A stretch of DNA of 64,000 bases from Cryptomeria japonica (taxonomy: Eukaryota > Streptophyta > Pinopsida > Cupressales > Cupressaceae), in NCBI RefSeq assembly GCF_030272615.1, contig NC_081415.1, positions 601,791,644-601,855,643 on the forward strand. Reading direction: 5' to 3'. Each line of letters opens with the position of its first letter. The first letter of the stretch is position 1. A model generated the notes under the pieces. It had not been told where the DNA came from. It did no database searches and saw nothing but the letters and a program-made list of their open reading frames with translations. Both the position numbers and the translations under genes were made by a program. Shown in pieces: positions 1 through 10,601 of the stretch.

Positions 1-1850
1 ATGAGGATATCTAGTGACATAGTCAAGAAATATGAAGAGGACATCTATTTTATCATCAAAGTGGATCAATGCATAATGGAGGCCTTTGAGCCTATAGAGG
101 AAGAAGTAGAGCCTATGGGCTATGAGGTGATGAATGATATGCTTGATGGGTATGCCTCTACCCTTATTACCTCACCTCTTAAACTGAAGGAGAAAATAAC
201 TGACACCTGACTTGAAAGGGTTACACCAGTCATAGAACCAGCGGCAATGAAAGGAAAGGCAATGCCTTCAGCATCGGCACCGGTTACTACAGCCTGTCCT
301 AAAGTGACCAAGCAGTCATCAGCCAGAAGAAACTGGAAGCGGCACCTGCTAAAGTCTTCGAAAGGAAGAGGAAGACTAAAACCAACTCACCAGACTCAGA
401 AGAAATAGTGTCTGAGGAACAACCCAAGAAGGTGAGACAGTCAAGGAAAAAGACAAAGAATGAACCGGCATCGTCTGCACTGGTAAATATTGATATTTCC
501 TCCTACAAACCTTTGACACATTGTCCAAGAACAATTAAAAATATTAGGAGAAAATTGTTAAATTATTTGGTAGACCATTTTGATGACTTTAAAGAGGATG
601 AGAAGAAAAGAAGAGAAGAGGATGAAGAGAAAAAGAAACAATAAGATGCAAAGAAGAAAGAAGAAGAGGATAAGGAAGAGGAGAAGCGAAAGGAAGCAGA
701 GAAAAAGAAGAAGGAAGAGGAAGAAAAGGAAGAGGAGAAGAGAAAGGAAGTAGAGAAAAAGAAGAAGGAAGAGGAAGAAAAGAAAGAGGAGAAGCGGAAG
801 GAAATAGAGAAAAGGAAGAAGGAAGAGGAAGAGAAGGAAGAGGAGAAGAGGAAGGAAGCAGAAAAGAAGAAGGAAGAAGAGAATAAGGAAGAGGAAAAGA
901 GAAGAGAAGCGAAAAAGAAGAAAATAGAGGAGGACAAGGAAGGAGAAGCGACAAAGAGCACGTAGATGGAGACACCTAAGGCAACCATTAGTCAAGCCAA
1001 ACTGGTTGACCTCACTAGTCCCATTGACCTCCAGTCTACAAGTGAATGGAGCTACTACAGAGCATCAAGGTTTCTCAAGAACACCTTGAAGTGATACGAA
1101 GGAAAAAGGAGCAAGATGTGATCCAAGCGGTAGTGGACACTCTTACTAGTTTGATACTCGGTACAAACCTTCCAAATACTAATTCATCACTAGCTCAACT
1201 AAAGCTCCTATGCACAGTAGTGGATGATCAGGTACAGAGCCTAGAAGAGGCAGCAGAGGCAAATGCCAAGAAAGAGCATCAAAAAGCTCTAAACATTGCT
1301 CTAGTGAAAAAGTTCAACGAGCTCTAGTCCGATATATGAAAAGCTCAAAAGGATATAAGGGATGCTCTAGATGAGGGGACTCTTCTACTTAGCAAGATTT
1401 GCCAACCCCATCTGTTCTGTGACAATGTGCTTGCACAAAAGCAAAAGCTTCAATCTGATTTACAGTCATACATTAGCACCTTCAAGCCGCCATATGACTC
1501 CTTTACAACTTATGGGCAAACCGTTCACCGGTTTCATATCCAGTCTACTAAAATAGAGCATGAGATCAGCACCCGGTCATGAGATTTGCAGGAGCTACAA
1601 CTGGTTCTACTCCCACATCTGCAAATACTTCAGAAGTGCTATCTTAATCTGGATGCCTTAACAGTGACATAGGAGATGAGCACAATAGACGCCATGGAAG
1701 AACAGGTCTCCTAGATGTAGACAAAGAAAGAAGTATCCACCTCCCTACTTGAGTCCTAGACTTTATCTATGAAACAATTCTTGTAGGACTTTAAATCTGT
1801 TTTTGACAATTTTTATTCCTTATTGTCATAAACTCTTACTCTTTTAATAC
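1..1850 (+). pseudogene. Decayed ORF2-like gene of element A, function unknown
   Basis: Coding signal runs through three frames (1-210, about 330-1090, and 1046 to about 1850), so at least two frameshifts and several stops have accumulated. In order it shows the ORF2 middle domain shared with B-D, a Lys/Arg-rich stretch, a long Lys/Glu-rich run (about 575-960), and a C-terminal region rich in Leu, Gln, Lys and Glu that looks coiled coil. The B-D copies lack the Lys/Glu run. I recognise no enzyme domain. Homology to B-D rests on the first 70 codons and on the overall order. Confidence 0.6.
576..960 (+). repeat. Lys/Glu codon-run minisatellite inside ORF2 of element A
   Basis: About 385 bp is almost pure purine (gaagaggagaagagaaagg-like, imperfectly repeated). 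It encodes a run of K, E and R with a few A, I and V residues, the composition expected of a highly charged single alpha helix. The copies differ enough that this looks like old slippage expansion. The opposite strand gives Ser/Phe/Leu-rich open frames that are artefacts of this composition. Confidence 0.8.
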
Positions 1851-2084
1851 TAATGACATAGGTGTTAGTCTATAATATTTTGTTTTCATTGTTGGCAAAG
1901 GGGGAGAAGTACAAATTTTGAATGTTTTGATGTATACTTTCATGTTATTTATGTTAAGTAGTATACATTGTATGTTCTGCAAAAGGGATAGTGTATATGC
2001 TTAGGGGGAGTAATTTTGATTCTGGCATATTTTTGTTGTAAAACAATTAGATGTCAAAATTTCCTAAGTTTTGCCATCAATGCC

Positions 2085-2095
2085 AAAGGGGGAGA
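2085..2095 (+). other. Polypurine tract of element A
   Basis: AAAGGGGGAGA lies one base before the TGTTGG start of the 3' LTR. The same tract precedes the 3' LTRs of B, C and D. Confidence 0.85.
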
Positions 2096-2096
2096 T

Positions 2097-3245
2097 TGTT
2101 GGCATTTTTGATGATTATGTTGTGATTGTCATTGATGGACACACACTTGCATTGAGATCATTTCTGTATGTATAAGTTAAAGCTCAACTGGTACTTGTTC
2201 CAACCGGTATGATGCATTATAGTCCTTAGACTATTGGTGCTTTGCAGAAAGTGATTACCGATCTGAAGCGGTATGTTGACCTCAAGTGGTTCAAGGATAT
2301 CAAGTTGCATGAAGGATCAATGTGGCAAAACATATATTTCCCAGTCTTCATGGTGTCAAACCGACAACCGATATTTTCCTTCAACTGGTATCTTGTATGA
2401 AACGGTAATACTCTATGATGAGTTACCAACTGACATTTTGTGATGAGTTACCATCCACCGATTGTTTGATGGTGCCGACACTTTAACGGTGCTTTTTGTG
2501 TCGTGTTACAGAATATGTCTAGATGCATTGAACCTAGGAAATTGTATTGTAATCGTATTGGACCGATATGAAATCAGATTCCTTTATAAGGACATCATGT
2601 CTAGGGTTTTAGGTTGTTGATGTTGTTGCTGGGGTTTAAGGTGGTTGATGAGTTAGAGAGAGTATGAATGTGTAGAAAACTAAAGTAATGCTGGAATGCA
2701 TTAGGAATGAGCTATCAAGGATCTAATCAAACAATCTATGCTATCAGCTAGATCACTCACTTGTTGATTACTCACATCTTCAACAAGTCTATAGCCCTTA
2801 ACTAGGTAGGCCCAAAAGCATTTTGTAAATCCTCTAACAAGGTGATTCACATCTGTGGATCTAAAATCCTCTAGCAAGGTAGTCTTTAATTGGACTTATC
2901 TCCTCACAAAGATTGAGATTCCTAACAGGGTCTATTCTGGTAAAGAACATTGTATGACCTTAACTGGTCTGACCTTAACCGGTCTGGTTTCTATTCTACA
3001 GATAGTTACTTGTGAGTTCTATCTCACCGTGGTTTTTCCCATTTGGGTTTCCACATCAAAATCTCTTACATTATGGTGTTTGTGCTTCTGTGGGTGAATG
3101 CATTATTTTCTATTTGGTTTGCATGTGTGTTAACCGGTTTGTCTGCTAAACTGTTTTACCAGTTTACTATTAGTCTAGCAAAGTGTTTAAGTACAAAGAT
3201 TCTTGGCATACTAATTCACGCCCCCCTCTTAGTATTCATCAACCA
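2097..3245 (+). repeat. 3' LTR of element A
   Basis: It starts TGTTGGCATTTTTGATG directly after the polypurine tract. It runs to a pyrimidine-rich end (cacgcccccctcttagtatt) like the LTR ends of B-D, and closes with ..ATCAACCA. The exact 3' border is uncertain because no second LTR is present for comparison. It contains a TATA-like motif near 2584. Confidence 0.65.
2581..2592 (+). promoter_or_regulatory. TATA-like box in LTR of element A
   Basis: CCTTTATAAGGA lies in the middle of the LTR, where the U3 promoter of an LTR element would be expected. The call rests on motif and position only. Confidence 0.4.
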
Positions 3246-4002
3246 TGTCATCCTAGTAGGTTCCCCTATTCATTTTCCCTCACATCTCATTGTGTGTTTC
3301 AGTCCTCTTGAAGCCTCCCCATCAAGTGGTTCCTCCCATGCCGATTCCAACGAAAGAATCTAGATCGATTACGTGCTCAAGAAGTCGTGGGTGGGGGTCT
3401 AGTAAGTCGAGAAGTTGTTGGGCCATTTGCCGATGAACACGAAGGAGGGAGGCAGACATAGATTCCCCGTGGATTTAATCACTGCAAGATTTAGGAATGG
3501 TTTAATCATTGTAGGAAAAAGGTAGGGTATAATTAGAAAATTTATTGTTATACATGTTCAAATATTTAGATTCAAATTTTATTATAGATTTATCAGATTA
3601 ATTGCCAATAGAAAAGATGGTGAGATGTTTCTGTGATATGATATGATCGATTCAAAAGAAGAATTTCTTACAAGACCTAAACTGTTGAACAATCCTACAA
3701 TCATGTATTAATTAAACACTGCATTTTAAATAATGAACAATATAGTTAGCCTAAAACATATTAACACTACTTTCCATATTTAAAATATATCCTAATTAAG
3801 GAGAGGGATGACCTAAACCTATGTGATCAAGTACCATTATGTAAAATATATCCTAATTATGGATGCTGGTATATATGGTTGTGACAAAAAATCCCTGCTG
3901 CAGAACCGTGAGAGCACTATGTAGTGATCGAGTGCTATTTTTTGTCGGTGTTTTGGAAGGGAGCATAAGTGTATCATTAGGAAGGTGGTATAAAATGGAA
4001 GC
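3246..4002. other. No gene seen
   Basis: AT-rich DNA without a persuasive ORF, RNA or repeat structure. It is probably old, unrecognisable transposon sequence. Confidence 0.6.
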
Positions 4003-4338
4003 TGAGAGGTATAAGGTTATGAGGTGTGGGTTAGGATAAGATAGGGAGGTAAGTGATGAAGGATGTAATGGTGAAAGAGTAAGTTAGGATATGTTAGGGG
4101 TTTGGAGGAAGGAAAGTGAATGGGGGGAGATAAAAGGATGTGAAGGATAGAATGGGGTTAGGTAGGTGAAGTAAAAGTAAGTGTGTATGAGGTTAAGGTT
4201 TAGGATAGGATGTAGGAAAGTGGAGGAGGTTAAGATAGGGGATATGAAAGGTAGATGGAAGGTAATAATGATAGGAAGTGAGGTAAAGGTTATGAGGTGT
4301 GGGTTAGAAAATAGGGTGTAGGAAATGGAAGGAAGGGT
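4003..4338 (+). repeat. 336-nt tract with no cytosine on the + strand
   Basis: From 4003 to 4338 the + strand consists only of G, A and T. The tract is rich in GG and GGG runs and contains a 22-nt direct repeat (AAGGTTATGAGGTGTGGGTT plus AG) at 4013-4034 and again at 4286-4307. This suggests a degenerate tandem repeat with a period of about 273 nt. The open frame on the minus strand across it is a composition artefact. Confidence 0.9.
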
Positions 4339-4949
4339 CATATCACTTTGATAGTTTTCACCAAGATGAGTAGCCCGAGTATGGACCTCAAATCTTACAA
4401 GCCATGAGGATCCACTTGTAGTAGATGAGCATATACTTGCATCTTGGGAGCTTATTAGGAGTTCGCCTTGAATTTGGGAAATACACATAGAGGAGATAGA
4501 ATATTGATCAATACACATTACCTAGCCTCATCATGCATAAATACAAGAGGTATAGACTATAGCAAGCACATATCATGAGCCAAAGGATCATATTCGAGAG
4601 TTTCTTCATCTCCAACCCTCTACATTTTTAAGATCCACAAATGGGGTTGAGGATAAGTATTGGTTACTTAGCTTGGACTTATGCTTTGGGTTGCATCTAT
4701 ATGTGGGCAACTTAAAGGCATAATTTTCAATGCAATTTTTGAGAGGACTTGATTCCACCTTGTGGTAATGGGAGGATAAAATGCACCAACTCACATTGGA
4801 AACCCTCACCAGATACCATTTTGGAGTGCTTCAAAGTGTGTTCTATTTCAAAATATTTTTGACAGAGATGCATAGATGAGTTTCACAATTTACATAATAA
4901 GGTTTCATAGTGGCTCAACATGAGAGTTAGTTTTTAGAGCTCTTGTAGT
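4339..4949. other. No gene seen
   Basis: Unassigned sequence with short open frames and no recognisable motif. Confidence 0.5.
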
Positions 4950-5265
4950 TTTTAGATTACATTCAAGACAAGTTACTTGTCAATTATTTCATTAGGGGTG
5001 GAAAGCCCAAAATTTCAGTTTTCCTACACATGGCCAATCCAAATGACTTTAGGGTTGCTATGGAAAAGTCTCTTATGGAAAAGGAGGTACATGGGAGGAC
5101 ACAAGAGGCATGAGAGAAGTTTATAACTAATTATGGAAAAGTCTCTCATTTTAGGTATGAGAGACTATAGGGCTATCAAGCTAGGCCTTCTATGACTCAA
5201 CAACCTTTTAGTGGAGAATCTAGTGTTTTTAGTAACCAGGATCTTCTAATTATGGTGGGGCATAG
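4950..5265 (+). pseudogene. Possible Ty3/gypsy gag remnant
   Basis: Read on the + strand, about 100 codons broken by stops give a pattern of the type 'Q-KLLVNYFIRGGKPK' then 'FLHMANP' then 'AMEKSLMEKEV'. This resembles the part of plant gypsy Gag just after the capsid core, where 'F--GLKP' and 'A---A---E' patterns recur. No zinc knuckle or pol domain follows. The assignment is by pattern only. Confidence 0.3.
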
Positions 5266-5583
5266 CCAACATAGGGTTATATGAGAGGCACATGTTATGT
5301 ATATGTTAGTATTAGACAAAGAGTGCCCACAAGGTTTTAGAGTAGGTGGACACCATCCTAGGATGTCAAAGTAGATAGTTGATATGTGGGTGTTTACCCT
5401 CCCAACCACTCAACATATACCACCATGAGTCTTTACCCTCCTAGAAACACAAAGGTCAAAGGAAGATTCACTACTACAACACTCACTTTTTGTGACAGTC
5501 TTAAGAACTTAGGACAGTCACTCCTTCGTGGCCATTCTTCTTCACACAACACTCTCTAACATTAATTATGATGATAGTGTACC

Positions 5584-6013
5584 TCCTTAAACCTTTACAG
5601 TTGGAAATGCTTTGTTTGACATGTTTGGAAAATGTGGAAGTATAAACAAAGGGCATGAACTATTTGGTCAGATGCCTCAAAGAAATGTAGTCTAATGAAA
5701 TGCTATGATTATAGGATATGCACAAACAATGTTTGTTGAAATGGATTTACAAAATTCCAATGAAATCTGATCGGTGGGTATAAAGTCGGACCCTACAATG
5801 GCCAGTAGCCTTTACCCTCTACGACCTTTGCCAGCATTCTTCTAGTCTGTGCGAAAATGAGAGCTTTGGAGTAGTGTACGAGCATCCATCACACAGATGT
5901 TGTAGCGCAACTTCCCAGGTAGACATGTATCCAAAATGTGTAAACTTAGACAAGGCACATGAACTGTTTGACATAATGCCTCAAAGATAATCATTCTGCT
6001 GGAATGCATTTTT
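5584..6013 (+). pseudogene. PPR protein gene fragment (PLS class), copy 1
   Basis: Pentatricopeptide-repeat proteins bind organellar RNA in plants. Three pieces are legible: 'TVGNALFDMFGKCGSI' followed by 'HELFGQMPQRNVV' (from about 5596), 'TFASILLVCAKMRALE' (about 5830), and 'VDMYPKCVNLDKAHELFD' (from about 5920). They match the usual order of PLS-type repeats ('VGNALVDMYAKCG', 'LFDKMPQRNVVSWNAMI', 'TFASVLPACA'). The expected Ser-Trp after 'RNVV' is replaced by two stops (TAA TGA), and frameshifts separate the pieces, so the fragment is dead. A second copy lies inverted at 7846-8335. Confidence 0.8.
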
Positions 6014-7845
6014 CAATCTCCATTAAGATTTGACTATCTTCACTTAATAAGGGAATGAACTATAAGAAGTATATTTGTTCCTACATGTTTCAATCCTCTT
6101 AAAAGAACATTGATTCAATCTTAATGAGTTTAGAACTAGTGAGAGATTCTCTTCTATAATTAGTGAGAGATTCTCCTCTATGGCGTTTGATAGAATTATT
6201 TTAGCTTCTTATTTTATTGGTTAAGTTGTGAAAATGTTTTATGTTCTTTTCACTTTTAGCTAGCTAATTTTTTCAAGAATTTTATCTCTAGATTTAATAT
6301 TTCTTTTCTTGCATGTATCTATTAATTTTGAGATAACAGATCTTGCCTTCATGAATTGATTCTAGTTTATCCCTTTAACCCTGAATAATTTATTTAGAGT
6401 GTTTAGTTCCATTTTAATCCTTTCTTTTACAATTAAATATTATTAAAAAATTGTATTATTGTTCAAAATTTTGTGGATATTTAGGACTACAAAATTTTTA
6501 CTAGAGCACGCATCTTGGTACTTCTTACTTTTAGAAGCTCACTTCTCTAATGTTTGATAAGATCGATATGAATGATTGACCTTAAACTACATGTTTTTAA
6601 AGATGAAGGTGCATTCGGGGTTTAGATGATCTTCCATGACCAAGTCAAAGGAAAGTGATATAAACCTATTTTAAAAATTATATTATCATTATACTCAAGC
6701 CATTTGGAAAATATAAAAAAATATATCCAATCTCTTAACTATTTTTCTCAAACCTAGCATTTTGTTTGCCATGTGAGTGCTCCATTCCTAGAACTAATAA
6801 ATAAAGAGTGTATTCATGTAGATAAATGAATTAAAATCAATTTGTGATAGTAAACATTCACATAGCATGTATTATTAATTTATTTATGATGGACTTTTAA
6901 ATGTAATAAATTATCTCCTATAGTTATCTCCTAAAGGTGGGGCAATTAGGTGCATATATGATGAAAATCAAAATAAATAGTTTGAAGCTAATATTACTTA
7001 CCTAAAGGATATTCCACTTGATTATTTGGTATATCATAACTATTTTGAAATTTTTTTGAAACCATTAGAGGTACCTTTTGCTTATGTAGATGAGGCATTC
7101 ATTCATGTTGAAGTTGTGATAGCTTATTTGCCTCTTTATAGAAAACAAATTATCCATATGAATTATCATATACTTGTAACCTCCATCCCAAACCACCTAT
7201 TTCACTCTTCTTCCTTTGTGTACCTCTTTTATTCTTCCATTACCTCTTTGCTTACCTAAATTCAATCCAAAACATAGTGTATATAGCATCAAAAAAATTC
7301 CATATTTGATTAATATTATCCACAACATATCGAAAAGATAAATACCACATCTACTGTGTCATCAACCAAAAATAATTTACTTACATATTCAAAGAGTTCA
7401 ATAATGGAGAAACATCCATGCAGTGCTCTACACATGTCCTCGAAGGTTCAAGAAATACTTATCCTCTATTGGTCCAAACTTTAAATCACTTCAACCATAC
7501 ACAATTTCCCACCCAATAGATTCTCTCAAACTAGTTTACTATCTTAACATAGGGTCAAGGAAAAGCGGGCCAAAATAGGAATCCAAGTGTCTTAAAAGAC
7601 TTCAAGACCATAGTGGTGAGGATTGAATTTCATTCTTTAGTGGTATCTTTCTCTAGATTAATTAGTTGGGGATTCTATTAGGACCTTTTCCTAATTAAAA
7701 AAATATATAAAGATTACATCCCTAAATATTGTATTCATAATAGAAAAAATTTCTGCAATATTGAGACTAAATTCATAATAGATTTATAGTGATGAATAAA
7801 GAAATATTTAAGATTCCCAAAAGTTTGATGTTTTCTTTCTCCCAA
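6014..7845. other. AT-rich spacer between the two inverted PPR fragments
   Basis: No gene is supported in these 1.8 kb. The region is AT-rich, with short open frames only. It forms the loop of the inverted pair of PPR fragments. Confidence 0.5.
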
Positions 7846-8335
7846 CCGTCATTGGATATTGGGTGATCTTTGAGGCATTATGTCAAACAGTTCATGTGCC
7901 TTATCTAAGCTTACACATTTTGCATGCATGTGTACCTAGGAAGTTGCACTACAACATCTATACTCACTAATCACATTTGGTTGGAAGTTTTTAAATCCAT
8001 TTCAAACTCATTTTGTGCATATCCTGCAATCATATCATTCCATTAGATCATGTTTCTTTGATGCATCTGACCAAATAGTTCATGCGCTTTCATGTCTATA
8101 CTTCCACATTTTCCAAACATGTCAAACAAAGCATTTCCAACCGTAAGCATCTGATATTAATTTCCCTTACCTTCTTCTTTGATGGAAGCCCATACTTTGT
8201 TCCAAAGCTCCCACTTTGGCACAGGTAGAGAGTATGTTGGCAAATAAAACTGATCGAAATGGAAATCTATTTGTTGCATTGATTGCATTGTGAGGACGCT
8301 TATGTCTTTCATCGACAACATAAAGCAGGAAAGGA
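7846..8335 (-). pseudogene. PPR protein gene fragment (PLS class), inverted copy 2
   Basis: Read on the minus strand it gives 'FANILSTCAKVGALEQ', 'VGNALFDMFGKCGSID' (one base out of frame in places), 'HELFGQMHQRNM' and 'LDKAHELFDIMPQR'. This is the same order as the copy at 5584-6013, with long stretches of nearly identical DNA. It shares the Ser-to-TAA change after 'QRN' with copy 1 but keeps the following Trp codon. The two copies therefore descend from one already broken fragment. No complete PPR gene is present. Confidence 0.75.
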
Positions 8336-8799
8336 CATGAGAATATCTCCTTAGGAAGGTATTCTATGATAGATGCGAGGTAGATGAGAGTTTCTTATGC
8401 CATTTGCTTTGTTCTATGCAGTCAAACGCAGGAACACTGTTTGAATTCAAATGCTAACAACAATTGTCTTTTTAATGGAAATAGATGGGAAAGGACATCA
8501 AGGGAAGGAATGGGCACACATCACACCTAAGCAGTCAAAGCTTATTTTGTTTTGTTTAAGGTTGTCCCCTTAAGACATCATAATTTATTGGCTCTTCACT
8601 CTTAAGACCTTCAAAAGTCTTTAATGGCTTCATTGAGTCCTTTGGTCTTCCAAATGCACCTGCAACAACTTGAATTCTCCTTCAATGCTTGATTTCCTGT
8701 TCACTTGGAATTGAATTGATTTTATAATTAAGAGATCACTTGAATTGTAGGTAGACCCCTTCAAATGACAGGGTAGGCTTCCTTTTATACCTAATATAT
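8336..8799. other. No gene seen
   Basis: Unassigned sequence between the PPR fragment and the small DRM palindrome. Confidence 0.5.
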
Positions 8800-8905
8800 G
8801 TCTTGAAAGCATTTTATCCTGATGGCTTTAGATTTAAGTACTTTCTCTTCTATCTGGTATTGGTGGAGCAGAGGTTGCATTGCATCATCCTAGGATAAAT
8901 ATTTC
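8800..8905 (+). pseudogene. DRM methyltransferase fragment, left arm of palindrome P0
   Basis: A short sense fragment reads 'FYPDG' and then, after a frame change, 'LLSGIGGAEVALHH'. The latter matches the S-adenosylmethionine-binding motif I of DRM-type cytosine methyltransferases ('FTGIGGGEVALHRL'). It faces the inverted fragment at 8884-9105, with which it forms a palindrome centred near 8910. Confidence 0.65.
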
Positions 8906-9105
8906 CATAGATACAACACAAGTTAAATGTATCCCAGGTTGATGCAAAGCAACCTTTGCTCCAAAGATCACCAGAAAATAGAGAAAGAACTTTAATTTAA
9001 TGCCATCAGGATAAAAGTCTTTAATCAAGATAGATAAATGGTATGCAACTGTATCTATTTGGAATGCATTACCCAAACACCGCAATCGATCAGTCGCCTT
9101 TGAAA
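8884..9105 (-). pseudogene. DRM methyltransferase fragment, right arm of palindrome P0
   Basis: Read on the minus strand this gives 'RCLGNAFQIDTVAYHLSI', 'FYPDGI', then 'KVALHQPGIHL' and 'VVSMEI'. DRM proteins read 'LGNSFQVDTVAYHLSVL', 'EVALHRL' and 'VVSVEI' in the same order. The stretch runs from motif X through motifs I and II of the rearranged catalytic domain. Motif I is damaged ('VIFGA' where 'TGIGGG' is expected). This copy is more diverged than P1 and P2 and reaches further past motif I than they do. Confidence 0.8.
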
Positions 9106-9689
9106 AGAAAGTGGTATGATGAAATATTTAGGCATAAAATAGATGAAATGCACTCCATACTACTGCTGCACAATATTTTGGTCGATGATATTTTAAAAAT
9201 AGTAAAGGAAGGTGTATGGAACAACTGAATTCTTATCATTATAAACAATGAATATTTTAAGATCCTTTTATGATGTGTAAGTAGAGAATATTTTGTGAAA
9301 GGTCCCTAAATGAATCCACTTTAAACTGATTTTAGCAATGACTATCGGATGTAGACAAAATGAATGCTTTTTGGATTAGGATGGTACACATAATCTACTA
9401 TCAAAAGGTTTCTTTGGAAAGTATATGATTCAAAACTAAGGAAATGCAATTATTTACAAGTTTTAACCTTCTTAGATGCAAAATCCCTTATTTAGCCTCT
9501 CACAAACCCTTAAAAGTAGGGTTTCTCATATACCCTTATTCCAAACACTATACCATTCAAATGATGATGGATTCACCTTTCATTTGAACTGATAGGTTTG
9601 TAATGGTAATTTAATGTTCTTTCATATTTTTGTATATATTCTTTATAATAGCCTACTTTATTGATTTGTTCTATTATGGATAATGGTGT
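9106..9689. other. No gene seen
   Basis: Unassigned AT-rich sequence between palindromes P0 and P1. Confidence 0.5.
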
Positions 9690-10019
9690 GGGTTAGACGG
9701 CTTTGCCATCAGTGCATAAAAGCATTGAACGATTTCTACTTTTAAAAATTATATTAAACATTTTTAATTTATTTGATTCAGTGTTATTTGCAAAAAATGA
9801 TTATCAATGATGTTTCCTTTCTCCAATAATTGTCTAGGATCTTTTTGTCAAATAATATGTAACATCGAATGACTAAATATTTTCATTAAAAATCCTTATT
9901 TTATTTAATTATTATTTGAGCATGAATTAAAATTTATATCTGTACGGAAGCAGAACATACAAGCTAAAGAGTCATGTGCAATAAAATTTCGTAAAAGAAA
10001 GCAAGCAGGCATTATCTTG

Positions 10020-10601
10020 AATGACATGGAAAAAAGCTCATTAGGTTCCTAGAAGAAAGCAATTGGAGAAAAGCAGAGGAAAGTGTTTGAGGGTGATAAA
10101 TAGATAGAGAGTATGAAATACAAACAAACAATGTTTGGAGTGTGTGATGTGACGTGTCTAATTTATGTCCAGAGGGACTAACTGGTTTTGGAGTTCCTAC
10201 GAAACCTATTGTGCCATGCTTGGAGGAAATCAATGTCTTCATGCAAGGAGCACCTTTTTTCTATTATGAGAATGATTCTTTTGCACCGAAGGATATTTGG
10301 AAGTCAATATCCATAAATTTCTATAGTGTCGAACTAGAGTTGGTAGACTCGAAGTAATTTTCAGCTTTTAGAAGACCAAGAGGTTATGTACACAATCTTC
10401 CAATAGAAGGGCAATTTCAAGCTTTACCTCTCCCCCCCATGACTATTTAGGAAGAAATTCCTTAGACAAAGGACTATTGGCCTCCATGGGATCAAATAAA
10501 AAAATTGAAGCATAGACTCTAGATGATGTGGTGGTGTCCTTCGTGAAGAACTCTGCACTATAATTGAAAATTCACGAAGGAAACTACAAGATAGTGAAGA
10601 G
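10020..10601 (+). pseudogene. DRM-type DNA methyltransferase gene fragment, P1 left arm, part 1
   Basis: DRM enzymes carry out de novo cytosine methylation guided by small RNAs. From 10154 the + strand reads 'LTGFGVPTKP', 'GAPFFYYEND', 'APKDIWKSIS', 'ELELVDSK', 'RGYVHNLPIEGQF', 'LPLPPMTI' and 'YWPPWD'. This matches the start of the DRM catalytic domain ('GPPYFYYENVALAPKGVW', 'EFVDSK', 'RGYIHNLPI', 'WWPSWD') motif for motif. Stops after 'VDSK' and 'MTI' and a later frameshift make it a pseudogene. The upstream 130 bp ('NDMEKSS..') may be linker sequence before the catalytic domain, which is less certain. The fragment continues at 20087 after element F. Confidence 0.88.
10597..10601. repeat. 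Target-site duplication of element F, left copy
   Basis: AAGAG directly before the left LTR. An identical AAGAG follows the right LTR at 20087-20091. Confidence 0.95.

Larger units (their letters stand above)
1..2096 (+). mobile_element. Internal region (3' half) of non-autonomous LTR element A
   Basis: The window opens inside this element. Its first 70 codons match the ORF2 of elements B, C and D downstream: the spacing of 'I-DIVKKYEEDIYFIIK' and 'GYEV' corresponds to 'IVDKYQKEICFVIKKDE' and 'GYEV' in B. It ends in the same polypurine tract, followed by TGTT. The LTR itself differs from those of B-D, so A belongs to a related but separate subfamily. The 5' LTR, primer site and ORF1 lie outside the window. 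Confidence 0.75.
9690..10601 (+). repeat. Left arm of DRM palindrome P1, outer part
   Basis: This stretch is the reverse complement of about 20735-21645, with scattered substitutions. Shared blocks include the sequence around 'cagaacatacaagctaaag' and the whole DRM coding fragment. The arm breaks off at the AAGAG where element F inserted and resumes at 20087. Confidence 0.85.

Noticed and set aside
558-995. Three overlapping minus-strand frames of 128-145 codons
   Set aside because: Reverse reading of the Lys/Glu codon run in element A.
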